Origin: Nocardiopsis_B sediminis
GTDB lineage: Bacteria > Actinomycetota > Actinomycetes > Streptosporangiales > Streptosporangiaceae
DNA: 64,000 nucleotides
Direction: 5' to 3'
Assembly: GCF_042650565.1 (NCBI RefSeq)
Contig: NZ_JBHSBH010000004.1
Coordinates: forward strand, 372,001-436,000
Within the stretch, counting starts at the first letter, position 1. Every line of letters begins with the position of its first letter. Below, one piece after another: positions 23,090 through 33,200 of this stretch. The position numbers and the translations under genes were made by a program. The notes under the pieces are model-generated. The model did no database searches, was not told the DNA's origin, and worked only from the letters and a program-made list of their open reading frames with translations.

Positions 23090-24541
23090 TCAGAGTACCG
23101 ACGTCGCGCCGATGGACCCCAGGAGCTCGGCCGCGCTCTGCCCATTGACTCGGGCCGCGCCGTAGGTGCTGACGTGGGCGCGGCACTCGGGGCGCCACTC
23201 CGGCAGGCCCATCTCCACCACGACGGTGTCCGGCCGGGCGGCGCAGACCGCGGTCACCAGCGCCCGGGCTTCGGCGAACCGGTGGGCGTCGCGCACGACC
23301 AGGACCAGGTCGCGGCCGGAGGCCCGGGCGAGCACGTCGCCCGGGCGAGCCGTGGCGGGGTCCACGCGCTCGGTCCCGGGGAACCACGGGGCCAGCCCCC
23401 AGGGGACGTCGCCCACGGCCATGCCGGGCGGCGCGTCGATCTCGGTGACGACCGGGTCGCGCAGCGGCGGGAGGTCGCCGGCCACCCGCACGGCCCGCCG
23501 TGCCACCTCCAGCCCGATGCCGTCGGGGCGGGGCGGAACCGGCCGCCCCGAGGTCCAGGCGCGCAAGTCGGCGGTGCGGGCGGCCGCCTGCTCCAGGCGC
23601 TCGCCGTCGAGGCGGCCGTCGCGGACCGCGTCGACGATGGCCGCGCGCACGGCGGCGATCGTATCGGCGTAGGTGTAGCGGCCCAGGCACAGCAGGTCGC
23701 AGCCCGCGGCGAGGGCGCGCACCGCGGCCTCGGGGATGCCGATGTCCGCGCTGACCCCGGTCATCTCCAGGGCGTCGCTGATCACCACGCCGGTGAAGCC
23801 CATCTCCTCGCGCAGCAGGCCGGTGAGGATGCGCGGGGCCAGGGTGGCGGGTCCCTCCTGGCCGTAGGCGGGCAGCCGGAGGTGGGCGGTGAGGATCGTG
23901 CGCACCCCGGCGCCGACGGCGGCCCGGAACGGCAGCAGCTCGCGCCGGTGCAGCAGGTCGAGGTCGGCGTCGACCGTGGGCAGCTCGGTGTGGGAGTCCT
24001 GGCGGGTGGCGCCGTGCCCGGGGAAGTGCTTGGCGCACGCCGCCACCCCCGCGTCCTGGAGGCCCGTGACCGCCGCGCCGGCGTGGCGGGCCACCAGGGC
24101 GGCGTCGGCGCCGAAGGAGCGGGTGCCGATGACGGGGTTGTCGGCGGCGGTGTTGACGTCCACCGCGGGCGCGAGGTCCAGGGTGCAGCCCAGGGCGCGC
24201 AGCTCCGCGCCGAGCGCCGTGTGCACGGCGCGGGTGAGGACGGGGTCGTCGACCGCGCCCAGCGCCGCGTTGCCCGGGTAGTCGCTGCCCTGCCGCTGCC
24301 CGATGCGGGTGACGTCGCCGCCCTCCTCGTCGAGGGAGACGAGCGGGTCGTCGGCGGCCGCGGCCAGGACCGCGGTCAGCTCCGCCACCTGCTCGGGCCC
24401 GCGGATGTTGTTGTGGAACAGGCAGACCCCGGCGATGCCGTCGGCCAGGCCGTCCAGCAGCCAAGGGGGCGCCTCGTAGGACTCGAACGGCACCAGCAGG
24501 GTGGCGTTGGCGAGGCGATCCAGGGAAGGATCCGCGGGCAT
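23090..24541 (-). CDS. Glycoside hydrolase family 3, beta-N-acetylhexosaminidase type
   Basis: A 483-residue GH3 enzyme with no signal peptide, so it acts inside the cell. The NagZ-type loop KHFPGHGATRQDSHTELP supplies the Asp-His general acid dyad, and VISDALEMTG holds the nucleophile aspartate. Those motifs favour release of N-acetylglucosamine or a related sugar from short oligomers. The 68-base gap to the permease gene suggests one operon that imports an oligosaccharide and cleaves it in the cytoplasm. The C-terminal 150 residues resemble the second GH3 domain in reduced form. A role in cell-wall recycling (as E. coli NagZ) is possible but fits the ABC context less well. Confidence 0.87.
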   Translation of the reverse strand: MPADPSLDRLANATLLVPFESYEAPPWLLDGLADGIAGVCLFHNNIRGPEQVAELTAVLAAAADDPLVSLDEEGGDVTRIGQRQGSDYPGNAALGAVDDPVLTRAVHTALGAELRALGCTLDLAPAVDVNTAADNPVIGTRSFGADAALVARHAGAAVTGLQDAGVAACAKHFPGHGATRQDSHTELPTVDADLDLLHRRELLPFRAAVGAGVRTILTAHLRLPAYGQEGPATLAPRILTGLLREEMGFTGVVISDALEMTGVSADIGIPEAAVRALAAGCDLLCLGRYTYADTIAAVRAAIVDAVRDGRLDGERLEQAAARTADLRAWTSGRPVPPRPDGIGLEVARRAVRVAGDLPPLRDPVVTEIDAPPGMAVGDVPWGLAPWFPGTERVDPATARPGDVLARASGRDLVLVVRDAHRFAEARALVTAVCAARPDTVVVEMGLPEWRPECRAHVSTYGAARVNGQSAAELLGSIGATSVL

Positions 24542-24609
24542 CTAGGGCTCCGTTTCATCGCGGGTGCGCCGGGCGGCGCGCAGGCGTGGGGCGGGGGCGG
24601 ACCGGGCGG

Positions 24610-25551
24610 TCAGCCCTTGACAGCGCCCATGGTGAGGCCGGACACCATGCGGCGCTGGACGAACAGGAAGAACACCATCACGGGGATGGTCAGCAGGGTC
24701 GATGCGGCCATGATCGATCCCCACTCCGTGCCGAACCGGCCGAAGTAGTAGGACAGGGTCAGCGGCAGGGTGTAGGCGTCGGTGCTGCGGCCCAGGAACG
24801 TGAGGGCGACGATGAACTCGTTCCAGGCGGTGATGAACGCGAAGATGCTCGACGCCACCAGGCCGGGGGCGACCAGGGGCATGAGGATGCGCCAGAAGAT
24901 CGTCCCGCTTCCGGCTCCGTCGATGGCGGCGGCCTCCTCCAGCTCCTTGGGCACGGCGGCGACGAACCCCCGCAGCATCATGATGGTGAACGGCAGGGAC
25001 ACCGCCGTATAGACGATCAGGATGCCCGTGAGGTTGCCCAGCATCTGCACGCCGCTGGCCTCCTGGAGCTGCCGGAAGTTGATGAAGATGGAGATGATCA
25101 TCGCCTCCATCGGCACCATCTGGATGACCATCAGCAGCAGGATGAACGCCGTCCGCAGCCGGAAGCGGAACCGGGCGACGGCGACCGCGGCCAGCAGCGA
25201 CAGCACGGCGCCCATCGTGACCGCGCCCAGGGTGACCAGGAGGCTGTTGCCGAGGAACCCCCAGAATCCGACGCCGGGGATCAGCTCGCCGTTGACCACC
25301 CGGTCGAAGTGGGCCAGCGTCGGCGCGGCGGGCAGCAGCCGCGGCTCGGCCGAGAAGATCTCGCCGACCGGCTTGAACGCGGTCACCACCATCCAGTACA
25401 CGGGGAAGACCGAGAACAGGAAGACGGCGGTGCCGGCCGCGTACATCAGGGCGCGGCGCAGCGTGCGGGCCGGGCGCAGGCGGCGCCGGGCGGCGCGGCC
25501 GCGGGGTGCCGCGGCGGCAGCGGCGGCGGGGGCGGGGGCGGAGGCGGTCAT
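24610..25551 (-). CDS. Sugar ABC transporter permease, MalG/DasC type
   Basis: A 313-residue carbohydrate-uptake (CUT1) permease with six hydrophobic helices after an Ala/Arg-rich cytoplasmic N-terminus. The EAA loop that contacts the ATPase reads ELEEAAAIDGAGSGTIFWRI. It ends with the usual MVSGLTMGAVKG. Its ATG overlaps the stop of the first permease (ATGA), so the two are made in equal amounts. No ATPase gene is in the cluster. CUT1 systems in actinobacteria commonly share the distant MsiK ATPase. Confidence 0.92.
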   Translation of the reverse strand: MTASAPAPAAAAAAAPRGRAARRRLRPARTLRRALMYAAGTAVFLFSVFPVYWMVVTAFKPVGEIFSAEPRLLPAAPTLAHFDRVVNGELIPGVGFWGFLGNSLLVTLGAVTMGAVLSLLAAVAVARFRFRLRTAFILLLMVIQMVPMEAMIISIFINFRQLQEASGVQMLGNLTGILIVYTAVSLPFTIMMLRGFVAAVPKELEEAAAIDGAGSGTIFWRILMPLVAPGLVASSIFAFITAWNEFIVALTFLGRSTDAYTLPLTLSYYFGRFGTEWGSIMAASTLLTIPVMVFFLFVQRRMVSGLTMGAVKG

Positions 25552-26540
25552 CGGGTCTCCTCCTGCCGGATCATGACGCGCAGGTAGTAGGTGGTGACGG
25601 CGAGGACCAGCACGGTCATGACCACCGCGATCGCCGAGCCCATCCCGTAGTTGGGCGGGCTGGCCGAGAACCCCTGCTGGTAGATGTAGTACGACAGCAG
25701 GTACACCGACCTGTTCTGGAAGCTGTTGGCCAGGATGTAGAGCTGGGTGAAGACCCTCAGGTCCCAGACGATCTGGAGGATGAGCAGCAGCGCGAACAGC
25801 GGGCGCAGCATCGGGAAGGTGATGCTGACGAACGAGCGCCAGGCCCCGGCGCCGTCGACCCGGGCCGCCTCGTACAGCTCACTGGGGATGCTCTTGAGGC
25901 CGGCGAGCACCGACACCGCGATGAACGGGAACGACTGCCAGACGATCACCGTGATCAGCACGGTGAACAGCGACAGCGGTTCGAGGAACCAGTTGTAGTC
26001 CGACCACCCCGACCCCACCAGCGCATCGGGCAGCCGGTCCAGCGCCACGTTGACGAGCCCGCGCTCGGGCAGGAACAGCCAACGGAAGACGAGGGACGCG
26101 CTGATGGCGGGCGTGGCCCAGGCCAGCATCATGCCGACCGCGACGAAGCCGGCGAACCACCGCGGCAGCCGGTGCAGCAGGGTTCCCACGAGCGTGCCCA
26201 GCACCATGGTGATGGCGACCATCAGCACGCACACGACCACCGTGTTGCGCAGGATCAGCCAGAACTCGGGGTCGCCGAGCAGCCGGGTGTAGTGCTCGAA
26301 GCCGTTCCACTCGGGGTCCGGCCCGTTGGGGAGCAGGTGCCGGGTGGTGTAGGAGTGCAGGGAGTTCCACACCATCTGCGCGATCGGCCACAGCAGGACG
26401 GCGGTGAGGATGGCCAGCGCGGGCGCGATGAGCAGGTAGGGAGCCGGGCGGGACCTGCGGCGGCGCGGCGGATCGGGGGGCGCGGGCGGTTCCGGCCGGG
26501 TCCGCGGGGCGTCTTCGGCCGCTTCGAGGGTCTGTGCCAT
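25548..26540 (-). CDS. Sugar ABC transporter permease, MalF/DasB type
   Basis: The partner CUT1 permease of 330 residues has six hydrophobic helices and the EAA loop ELYEAARVDGAGAWRSFVSI. The N-terminal 33 residues are Pro/Arg-rich and cytoplasmic. The start is ATG 26540 (MAQTLEAAEDAP); the frame remains open far upstream only because of G/C bias. It follows the binding-protein gene after about 167 bases and overlaps the second permease by four bases. Confidence 0.92.
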   Translation of the reverse strand: MAQTLEAAEDAPRTRPEPPAPPDPPRRRRSRPAPYLLIAPALAILTAVLLWPIAQMVWNSLHSYTTRHLLPNGPDPEWNGFEHYTRLLGDPEFWLILRNTVVVCVLMVAITMVLGTLVGTLLHRLPRWFAGFVAVGMMLAWATPAISASLVFRWLFLPERGLVNVALDRLPDALVGSGWSDYNWFLEPLSLFTVLITVIVWQSFPFIAVSVLAGLKSIPSELYEAARVDGAGAWRSFVSITFPMLRPLFALLLILQIVWDLRVFTQLYILANSFQNRSVYLLSYYIYQQGFSASPPNYGMGSAIAVVMTVLVLAVTTYYLRVMIRQEETR

Positions 26541-26707
26541 GGGGGTTTCGCAATCAGGGTCGAGGGCCGGGGGCGACCGCAGGCGGGGGGATGGGAGGAG
26601 CCTGCGGCCGCCGGCCGTTCGTCTCTTCCGAGGCGGGGGAGCGCCTGAAGCCGGGGCGGCGCCGGCCGGCGGGATCCCGCCGGGCGCCCCGGCGGGGCGG
26701 GCTCCCC

Positions 26708-28004
26708 CTACTCGACCGGTTCGTTGAGGATGCCGGTCAGCTCCTCGTTGGCCTGCGCCAGGACCTCGTCGGGGTCGCCGCCCCGGACGATCTCCAGGAC
26801 CGCGCCGGGCAGGATCTTGCCGTCCTGGTCGGCGGCGTTCCACTTGGGGGTGGACGGGAAGAACTTGGTCTCGCNNNNNNNNNNNNNNNNNNNNNNNNNN
26901 NNNNNNNNNCTGGTAGGCCTCGTCGTCGAGCATCTCCGGGTAGGCCGGGAAGAAGCCCGCGGCGTCGGCGTAGCCGCGCCCGCCCTCCTTGTCGCCCATG
27001 ACCTTGAGGAGCTCGAAGGCGAAGTCGGGGTGCTCGGTCGTGGTGAACACCGTCAGCGCCGAGCCGCCGGCGAAGGCCGGGGCGATGCCCTCGGCGCCGG
27101 GCAGGGGGGCGGCGGCGATCTGGTCCAAGATCTCCGGGTCCTCGGCCTGCTCCTCCATCGAGGTCAGCGCCCAGTCGCCGTCGATGTACATGCCGACCTC
27201 GCCGTTGGCCATGTCGGCCAGCGGGACGAGCTCGTTCTCCCCGACGTAGCTCTGCGGCGAGATCTCCTCCTCCGTGGTCAGGCCGGCGTAGAACTCGATG
27301 GCCTCCTGCGTCGCGGGGTCGGTGAGCCGGCCCTCCCACCTGTCGCCGTCCTGCACGGCGATCTCGCCGCCGTTGCTCCACACGAAGCTGGCGATGCCGT
27401 TGGTGAAGTCGGTCGGGGCGGCGAAGCCGGGGACGTCCTTCTCCTCTTCGATCGCCTTGGCGACGTCGACCAGCTCCTCCCAGGTCCGCGGCGGCTCCGC
27501 GCCGATGTCGCGGAGCCAGTCGGCGCGGTAGTACAGCGTGCGCACGCCGGCGAACCAGGGGACGCCGTACTGGACGCCGTCGTAGGTGCCGTACTCCAGG
27601 GCGGCCTGGTCCATGTCGGCGGTGTCGGGCCACGATTCGACCTGCTCGCTGATGTCCAGGAGCGCACCCTGGGCGCCCCAGTTGGCGACCTGGTCGTTGC
27701 CGACCTCCAGGACGTCGGGGGCGTCGCCGCCGGCCATCGCGTTGTTGATCGATTCCTGGGCGTCGGGCCAGGGGATGAACTCGACGTCGACGGTTGTTTC
27801 CGGGTAGGTCTCCTGGTACCTCTGCTCGACCCCGTCCATGTAGTCGACCAGGGGTTCCTGGGAGGTGCCCATGATCCAGACGGTCAGGGTGGAGGGTGCG
27901 TCGGCGGGGTCGGCGGTGCCGTCGCCGGAGTCGCCCCCTCCGCACGCGGCCGTGCCGAGCAGTAGGGCCACCGACGAGGCGGCTGCGATTCTCGGGAATC
28001 TCAC
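26708..28004 (-). CDS. Sugar-binding lipoprotein of the ABC transporter (interrupted by an assembly gap)
   Basis: An extracellular solute-binding protein of family 1. The signal peptide VRFPRIAAASSVALLLGTAA is followed by Cys21 and a GGG linker, so it is a lipoprotein. The body includes TLTVWIMGTSQEP, DVLEVGNDQVANWG, YGVPWFAGVRTLYYR and MADMANGEVGMYIDGDWAL-type segments of sugar binders. The N-run 26875-26909 cuts it. The tail after the gap reads ETKFFPSTPKWNAADQDGKI and ends at TAG 26708-26710. The two sides are out of frame across 35 N but would agree if the true gap were 34 or 37 bases, so this is not called a pseudogene. GTG 28004 has GGGAGA upstream. Aromatic residues suggest an oligosaccharide ligand. 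Confidence 0.88.
26875..26909. other. Assembly gap, 35 N
   Basis: Unknown bases inside the sugar-binding lipoprotein gene. An intact gene needs a length of the form 3n+1, so the written length is not exact. Confidence 0.95.
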
Positions 28005-28253
28005 GTGGTCTCTCCCTTCGCGCGGGGCCGCGCGTACCGTCCCGCGCCGGGGAGGGCGCCCCGCCGTGGGTGCCGGGGTCGGCCGAGAACGCGGTGCGGC
28101 GTCGTCGTCGGTGCGGGGATGTGCTGGGATATCACTTACGGGGTCGGTTCGTTCCGTCCGTTGCGCCGGCCACCGGCCGAGTGCCCGGACGCGGGGGTTC
28201 ACGCGGGGGATGCACAGAGTCGTGCGGCTTCTCGGGGTCTTTTGCGGATCGGC

Positions 28254-28287
28254 GATAAACTAACAACAAACTTTCCTAATAAATAGA
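28254..28287. promoter_or_regulatory. A+T-rich promoter/operator between the sugar operon and the ROK gene
   Basis: The 301-base divergent gap 28005-28305 is otherwise G/C-rich, but these 34 bases hold only 8 G/C. AAACT occurs at 28257-28261 and again exactly 11 bp later at 28268-28272. On the minus strand the same stretch reads TTAGGAAAGTTTGTTG, resembling ROK/XylR-type boxes. TAATAA (28277-28282) can serve as -10 for the ROK gene, and TAGTTT (28257-28262 complement) for the leftward operon. No DasR-type ACTGGTCTAGACCACT site was seen. The remaining part of the gap shows no other clear signal. Confidence 0.55.
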
Positions 28288-28305
28288 GAGTGGGGTGTCA
28301 CGGTT

Positions 28306-29523
28306 ATGTCTCGACGTCCGGGGACTCCGCGCCTGCTGCGGCAACTCAACGATCGGGCGGCACTGGAGCTCCTCTTGTCGTCGGGCCCCCTGACGCGGAC
28401 CCAGCTCGGGAAGGAGACGGGGCTGTCCAAGGTGACCGCCTCCCAGCTCCTCTCACGCCTGGAGGAGCGCAGCCTCGTGGAGGTCGTGGGCAGTCAGGCC
28501 GGCGGGCGGGGGCCCAACGCCGCCCTGTACGCCGTGGTGCCCTCCAGCGCCTACGTGGCCGCTCTGGACGTCAGCGCATCGGGGGTCACCGCTGCCATCG
28601 CCGACATCACCGGGCGAACGGTCGGAGAGGTCGCCATCGACCCCGCCGCCTCGCCCGACCCGGTCGACGTGGTGCACACGACGGTGACGACGCTCCTGGA
28701 ACAGGCGCAGGTCCCGGCGGAACGGCTGACCGCATGCGTCATCGGCACCCCGGGCGTCGTCGACCCCCGCACCGGGGACGTCCGCTTCTCCTTCGACCTC
28801 CACTCCTGGCACGAGGGCGTGCTCGACGCCCTGCGCACCGACCTGCGCCGCTCCGTGGTGATCGAGAACGACGTCAACCTGGCGGCCCTCGCCGAACAGG
28901 CCGAAGGGGTCGCGGCGGACATCCCCGACTTCGTCCTCATCTGGCTCAGCAGCGGCGGCGGCGTCGGCATGGCGATCATGCTCCACGGCCGCATCCACAG
29001 CGGGCGCTCCGGCGGGGCGGGGGAGATCGGCTACCTGCCGGTGCCCGGAGCCCCGCTGCCCGACGACGTCGGGCTGCCCGGCGGCTACCAGTCGCTGCGC
29101 ACGGCCTACGGCAAGCCCTCCCTCGCCCACGGCTTCCAGGCCCTGGTGGGCGCGCAGGAGATCACGGCCCTGGGAACGTCCCACGGCATCCCGGGCGAGA
29201 GCATCACCGACATGCTCGCCGCCGCCGGCGACGGCAGACCCGAGGGCGAGGCGTTCCTCGACCAGTTCGCGGAGCGCATCGCCCGCGGTGTCGCGTCGGT
29301 CTGCGTGGTGCTGGACCCCGGCCTCGTGGTCCTCGGCGGCGACGTCGCCCAGGCCGCCGGCGCCGGCCTGGCCGCCCGCGTCGCCCGCCACGCCGCCCGC
29401 ATAGGCCCCAACGCCCCCGAGGTCGCGGTCGGCGGTGTCGCCGGCAGCCCCGTCCTGCGGGGAGCCCTGCTCTCGGCCCTCCGCAACGCGCGGGAGGAGA
29501 TCTTCGCCAACACCGTGGAATGA
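28306..29523 (+). CDS. ROK-family transcriptional regulator
   Basis: A 405-residue repressor-type ROK protein. The N-terminal winged helix-turn-helix (about 10-70; LLSSGPLTRTQLGKETGLSK, VTASQLLSRLEERSLVEVVG) is fused to a sugar-kinase-like domain (ALDVSASGVTAAIADITG, IGTPGVVDPRTGDV, ENDVNLAALAE, GGAGEIGYLPV). The CxCGxxGC zinc motif of typical ROK proteins is missing; the segment after GAGEIGYLP has no cysteines. It faces the sugar ABC operon across an A+T-rich gap, so it probably controls it. In Streptomyces a ROK regulator (CsnR) similarly controls a chitosan-oligosaccharide ABC operon. The inducer here is unknown. Confidence 0.88.
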   Translation: MSRRPGTPRLLRQLNDRAALELLLSSGPLTRTQLGKETGLSKVTASQLLSRLEERSLVEVVGSQAGGRGPNAALYAVVPSSAYVAALDVSASGVTAAIADITGRTVGEVAIDPAASPDPVDVVHTTVTTLLEQAQVPAERLTACVIGTPGVVDPRTGDVRFSFDLHSWHEGVLDALRTDLRRSVVIENDVNLAALAEQAEGVAADIPDFVLIWLSSGGGVGMAIMLHGRIHSGRSGGAGEIGYLPVPGAPLPDDVGLPGGYQSLRTAYGKPSLAHGFQALVGAQEITALGTSHGIPGESITDMLAAAGDGRPEGEAFLDQFAERIARGVASVCVVLDPGLVVLGGDVAQAAGAGLAARVARHAARIGPNAPEVAVGGVAGSPVLRGALLSALRNAREEIFANTVE

Positions 29524-29541
29524 CGAACGGGCCGTAGTCGC

Positions 29542-29565
29542 AGCGGGGGATCAGCGCCCCCCGCT
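29542..29565. terminator. Terminator between the ROK gene and the GNAT gene
   Basis: 8-bp arms (29542-29549 and 29558-29565) with an 8-base loop lie between convergent genes. Confidence 0.55.
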
Positions 29566-29606
29566 CAGCCTGCGGGGAGCCGGGCGAACGGGGGAGGCCG
29601 CGAAGC

Positions 29607-30116
29607 TCAAACGGTGGCCAGACCGCGACGCATGGCGATGCGCGGAGCGACGAGGATCCCGGCCCGTTCCTCCGCCCGCCACTGGGCGCGCAGCTCCGGC
29701 CCCCATTCCGACTCGGGCAGCGGGCGGAACCCGCGCGCCGCGTACCAGGGGCCGTTCCAGGCGAGGTCGCGGAAGGTCGTCAGCGTCATGGCCGGACTGC
29801 CCTGGGAGCGTGCCAGGCCGCACGCCGCCTCCAGCAGCGCCGACCCGATGCCCCGGCGGCCGTGGGCCGGGTGCACCGCGAGCTGCTCCAGGTGCGCCGC
29901 CCCGTCCAGCTCGATCAGCGCCGCCAGCCCCACCACCGGCCGCCCCGCCACCAGCACCGCCGATGCGTGCGCCAGCATGTCGCGGGGGTCATCCGGCGGC
30001 AGCACCACCCCGGCGTCGGCGAACACCGTATCGGCCGCGAGACTCGCCGCCACGGCCGCGGGCAGGTCGTCCTCCTCCAGTGGGCGGACCTCAACGGAAG
30101 TGTCCGGATCGTTCAT
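29607..30116 (-). CDS. GNAT-family N-acetyltransferase
   Basis: A 169-residue acetyltransferase. Motif A reads EQLAVHPAHGRRGIGSALLE (about residues 83-102), giving the Q/RxxGxG/A pyrophosphate loop as RRGIGSA. The strand VVGLAALIELDGAAH precedes it and WNGPWYAARGF is the late motif B region. ATG 30116 has AAGGA nine bases upstream; an upstream in-frame ATG at 30161 lacks support. The substrate is unknown, and the similarity to the other GNAT protein at 10710 is limited to the fold. Confidence 0.85.
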   Translation of the reverse strand: MNDPDTSVEVRPLEEDDLPAAVAASLAADTVFADAGVVLPPDDPRDMLAHASAVLVAGRPVVGLAALIELDGAAHLEQLAVHPAHGRRGIGSALLEAACGLARSQGSPAMTLTTFRDLAWNGPWYAARGFRPLPESEWGPELRAQWRAEERAGILVAPRIAMRRGLATV

Positions 30117-30213
30117 TTCGTCCTTTCCGGGAACCGGGAGTCGGGCATACCGTCCGCCCATGATCGTCCATGTTCCCGTCCTGCTACCGGCCCGGCCTTC
30201 CTCCGATAGCGGC

Positions 30214-33200
30214 TCAGGTGCGCAGGCGCAGGCCCTTGGGGGTCGGGTGGAAGCCCGCGGCCACCAGGGCGGCGTCCAGCGGGGTGTCGAAGACCGGGGC
30301 GCCGTCGGCTCGTTCGATGGTCAGGGAGTCCACGCGCCCCTCTCGCACGGCCGCCGCCAGGACCGTGGCGGCGCGTGCCAAGGTCCCGGGCGGGGAGCCG
30401 AAGGTCAGCGCCGACTTACCGCCCCGCTCCAGGTACAGCACCAGGGCGCCCGCATCGAGCACCACCAGGGCGCCCGCCTTGCGACCCGGCCGGCCGGTGC
30501 CGCCCGCTGAAACGGGCCAGGGCAGCGCCGCGCCATAGACGTTGGCCGGGTCGGCGGCCGCCAGCACCAGCGGGGCCTCCGCCGCACCGTCGACCGATCC
30601 GCCTTCCGCGCCCGGAGGCATGGCCGGCCGGTCCCCGTCGGCGTCGGCGGCGAAGGACCGCAGGCGGTCCACCGCGCCCGCCAGGGAGAACTGGGCGGCG
30701 CCCAGCCCCTCGACGAAGTAGCCGCGCCGCGCCTTGCCCGCCTCCTCGAACCCGCGCAGGACCCGGTAAACGGCGCTGAAGCCGCCGCCGGGCCCGCCCG
30801 AGCGGGTGCGCCGGTCCTGCTCGGCGGTCACCGGCCCGCGGGTCACCACCCCGTAGCGGTCGAGCAGCGCCGACGCGTCCGCGTGCCCGCGCCGGGTCGG
30901 GTCCGGATCGCGTTCGGGCAGCCTCCACCACCGGCCCGCCACCGTTGGCGGGCCCGTGCGTGTGGGGAGCGCCGGCCGCCGCGACCGGCTGCGGTGCGCC
31001 GTGCCCCCCGACGACAGCAGCGCGCGCAGCGGCCCCAGCGTGTCGTTGCCGATCCAGCCCGCCCACGCCAGCTCCCACACCGCCGACACCAGGCCCGCGT
31101 CGGAGAACGCCGCGGCGCCCTCCTCCCGCATGACCCGGTCGGCGATGTCCCGGAAGAACAGCGCACCGCCGCGCTCCAGAGCGGCGAGCACCGCCTCGTG
31201 GCGCGGCGCGAGATCCAGCGTGCCCCGCTCCGGCAGCAGCACTCCGGCCATGTCGGCCGGGACGAGGCACACCCAGCCGTCGGTGGTGCCCAGCGGCCCG
31301 GCCCCCGCCCACAGCACCTCCCCGGACAGCGTCAGCTCGTCCAGCAGCGCCGGTGTGTAACCCTCGACCCGCGCGGGCAGCACCAGCGACTCCAGCGCCG
31401 ACGCCGGGACCGGGGCGCCGCGCAGCGATTCCACGGCCCGGGCGACCGCATCGGGCCCCCGCAGCCGGCCCGGCCGCCCGGCCCCCGGTGCGGGCGGCGC
31501 GACGTGCTGCCAGGCGGGCACGAACCGCGCCAGCGCCCGCTGCGGGACGGGCTCGACCTCGCGGCGCAACCGCGCCACCGACCTGCGGCGCAACCGGCGC
31601 AGCACCTCGGAGTCGCACCACTCCGTGCCCCGGCCGCCCGGCCGGAACCCGCCCTCCACGACCCGGTCGGCCTCCGCCAGGCCCCGCAGCGCCCCGAGCA
31701 CAACGGCCCGGCCCACCCCGAACCGGGCGGCGACCTCCTCGGCCCGGAACGGCCCGTGCGTGCGCGCATACCGCGACACCAGGTCGCCCACGGGGTCGGC
31801 GACCGGCGCGGTGAACGCCTCGGCGGTACTCGCGAACGCGCCTCCCGAAGGGGCGGCGCCCGCGAGGGCGCCCTCCGGCCCGGCGGTATCGCTATAGGCG
31901 CGGCCCTCTCCGGTGGTTCCCGCGGACGTGCCGCCCGGCCCCATGGGTGCCGCGGACGCGCCGCCGGGTGCGGGGGCGGCTCCGGTCAGCCACTCCGGCA
32001 GTTCGGTGCCCAGGGCGTCGCGTAGCCGGCCGGCGTCCTCGACCGCCGCCCATCGCCGGTCCCCGGCGATCACCACCGGGATCGCGCGGCGTTCCGATGC
32101 GAGTGCGCGCAGCCATGCCGGGTGCACCCCGCGCTCCCGCGCCTCGCCGGTGCTCAGCGGTCCCAGCTCCCGCAGCAGGTCGGCGGTCCCTTCCACGGCG
32201 CGCCGCACCGCGTCCGCGTCGCCGGCAGCGTCCGGGCCCTCGTCGCCCTCTGGGGCGCCGGGCGGGGGCGGCGGCAGGCCCGCGCGGGTGGACACCCAGC
32301 GCTCCGGCGCCAGGCGCTGCGCCCACGCCTCGGACTCGGCCACCACATCGGGGTCGAGCAGCTCGCGCAGGTCGGCCTGGCCCAGCAGATCGGCGAGCAG
32401 GGCGGAGTCCAGGGTCAGCGCCTGCGCCTTCAGCTCGGCCAGCGGGGCGTCGCCCTCGTAGAGGAACGCCGCCGTGTAGCCGATCAGCAGCGACTGCGCG
32501 AAGGGCGAGGCCCGCTGCGTCTCGACCTCCACCACCCGCACCCGCCGGGCGGCGATGTCGGACATCAGCGCGGTCAGCCCGGGGACGTCGAAGACGTCCT
32601 GCACGCACTCGCGCACCGCCTCCAGCACGATCGGGAACGACCCGAACCGGCCCGCCACCGACAGCAGCTGCGCCGAGCGCTGGCGCTGCTGCCACAGCGG
32701 CATCCGCCGCCCCGGCGTGCGGCGCGGCAGCAGCAGCGCACGCGCCGCGCACTCCCGGAACCGCGCCGCGAACAGGGCCGACCCGCCGATCTGGGCGGTC
32801 ACCGCGGACTCCACGTCCTGCGGGTCCAGGACCAGCGACTCCGCGAGCGCCCCCGACCGCGGCGCCCGCTCCATCTCCTGCACGTCCGGCAGCCGCACCA
32901 CGATCCCGTCGTCGCCGTGCACCACCTGCGCGTCCAGCCCGTAGCGCTCGCGCAGCCGCGCCCCCAGGACCAGCGCCCAGGGCGCCAGCACCCGGGCGCC
33001 CAGCGGGGAGTGCACGACCGCCCGCCAGTCGCCCAGCTCGTCGCGGAACCGCTCCACCACGATCGTCCGGTCGTCGGGGACGTACCCGGTGGCCTCCCGC
33101 TGCTCGGCCACGTAGCCGACGAGGTTGGCCGACGCCCAGGCGTCGAGTCCGGCCCCCTCGGCGCGGGCGAGCGCCGCGGGCTCGTCGAGCCCGGTGAGCT

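Noticed and set aside
26708..28004. Sugar-binding lipoprotein as a pseudogene
   Set aside because: The frame break coincides with an N-run of uncertain length; both sides keep intact family sequence.
28005..28305. A DasR (GntR-type) site for the sugar operon
   Set aside because: No sequence resembling ACTGGTCTAGACCACT was found in the gap; a ROK-type site fits better.
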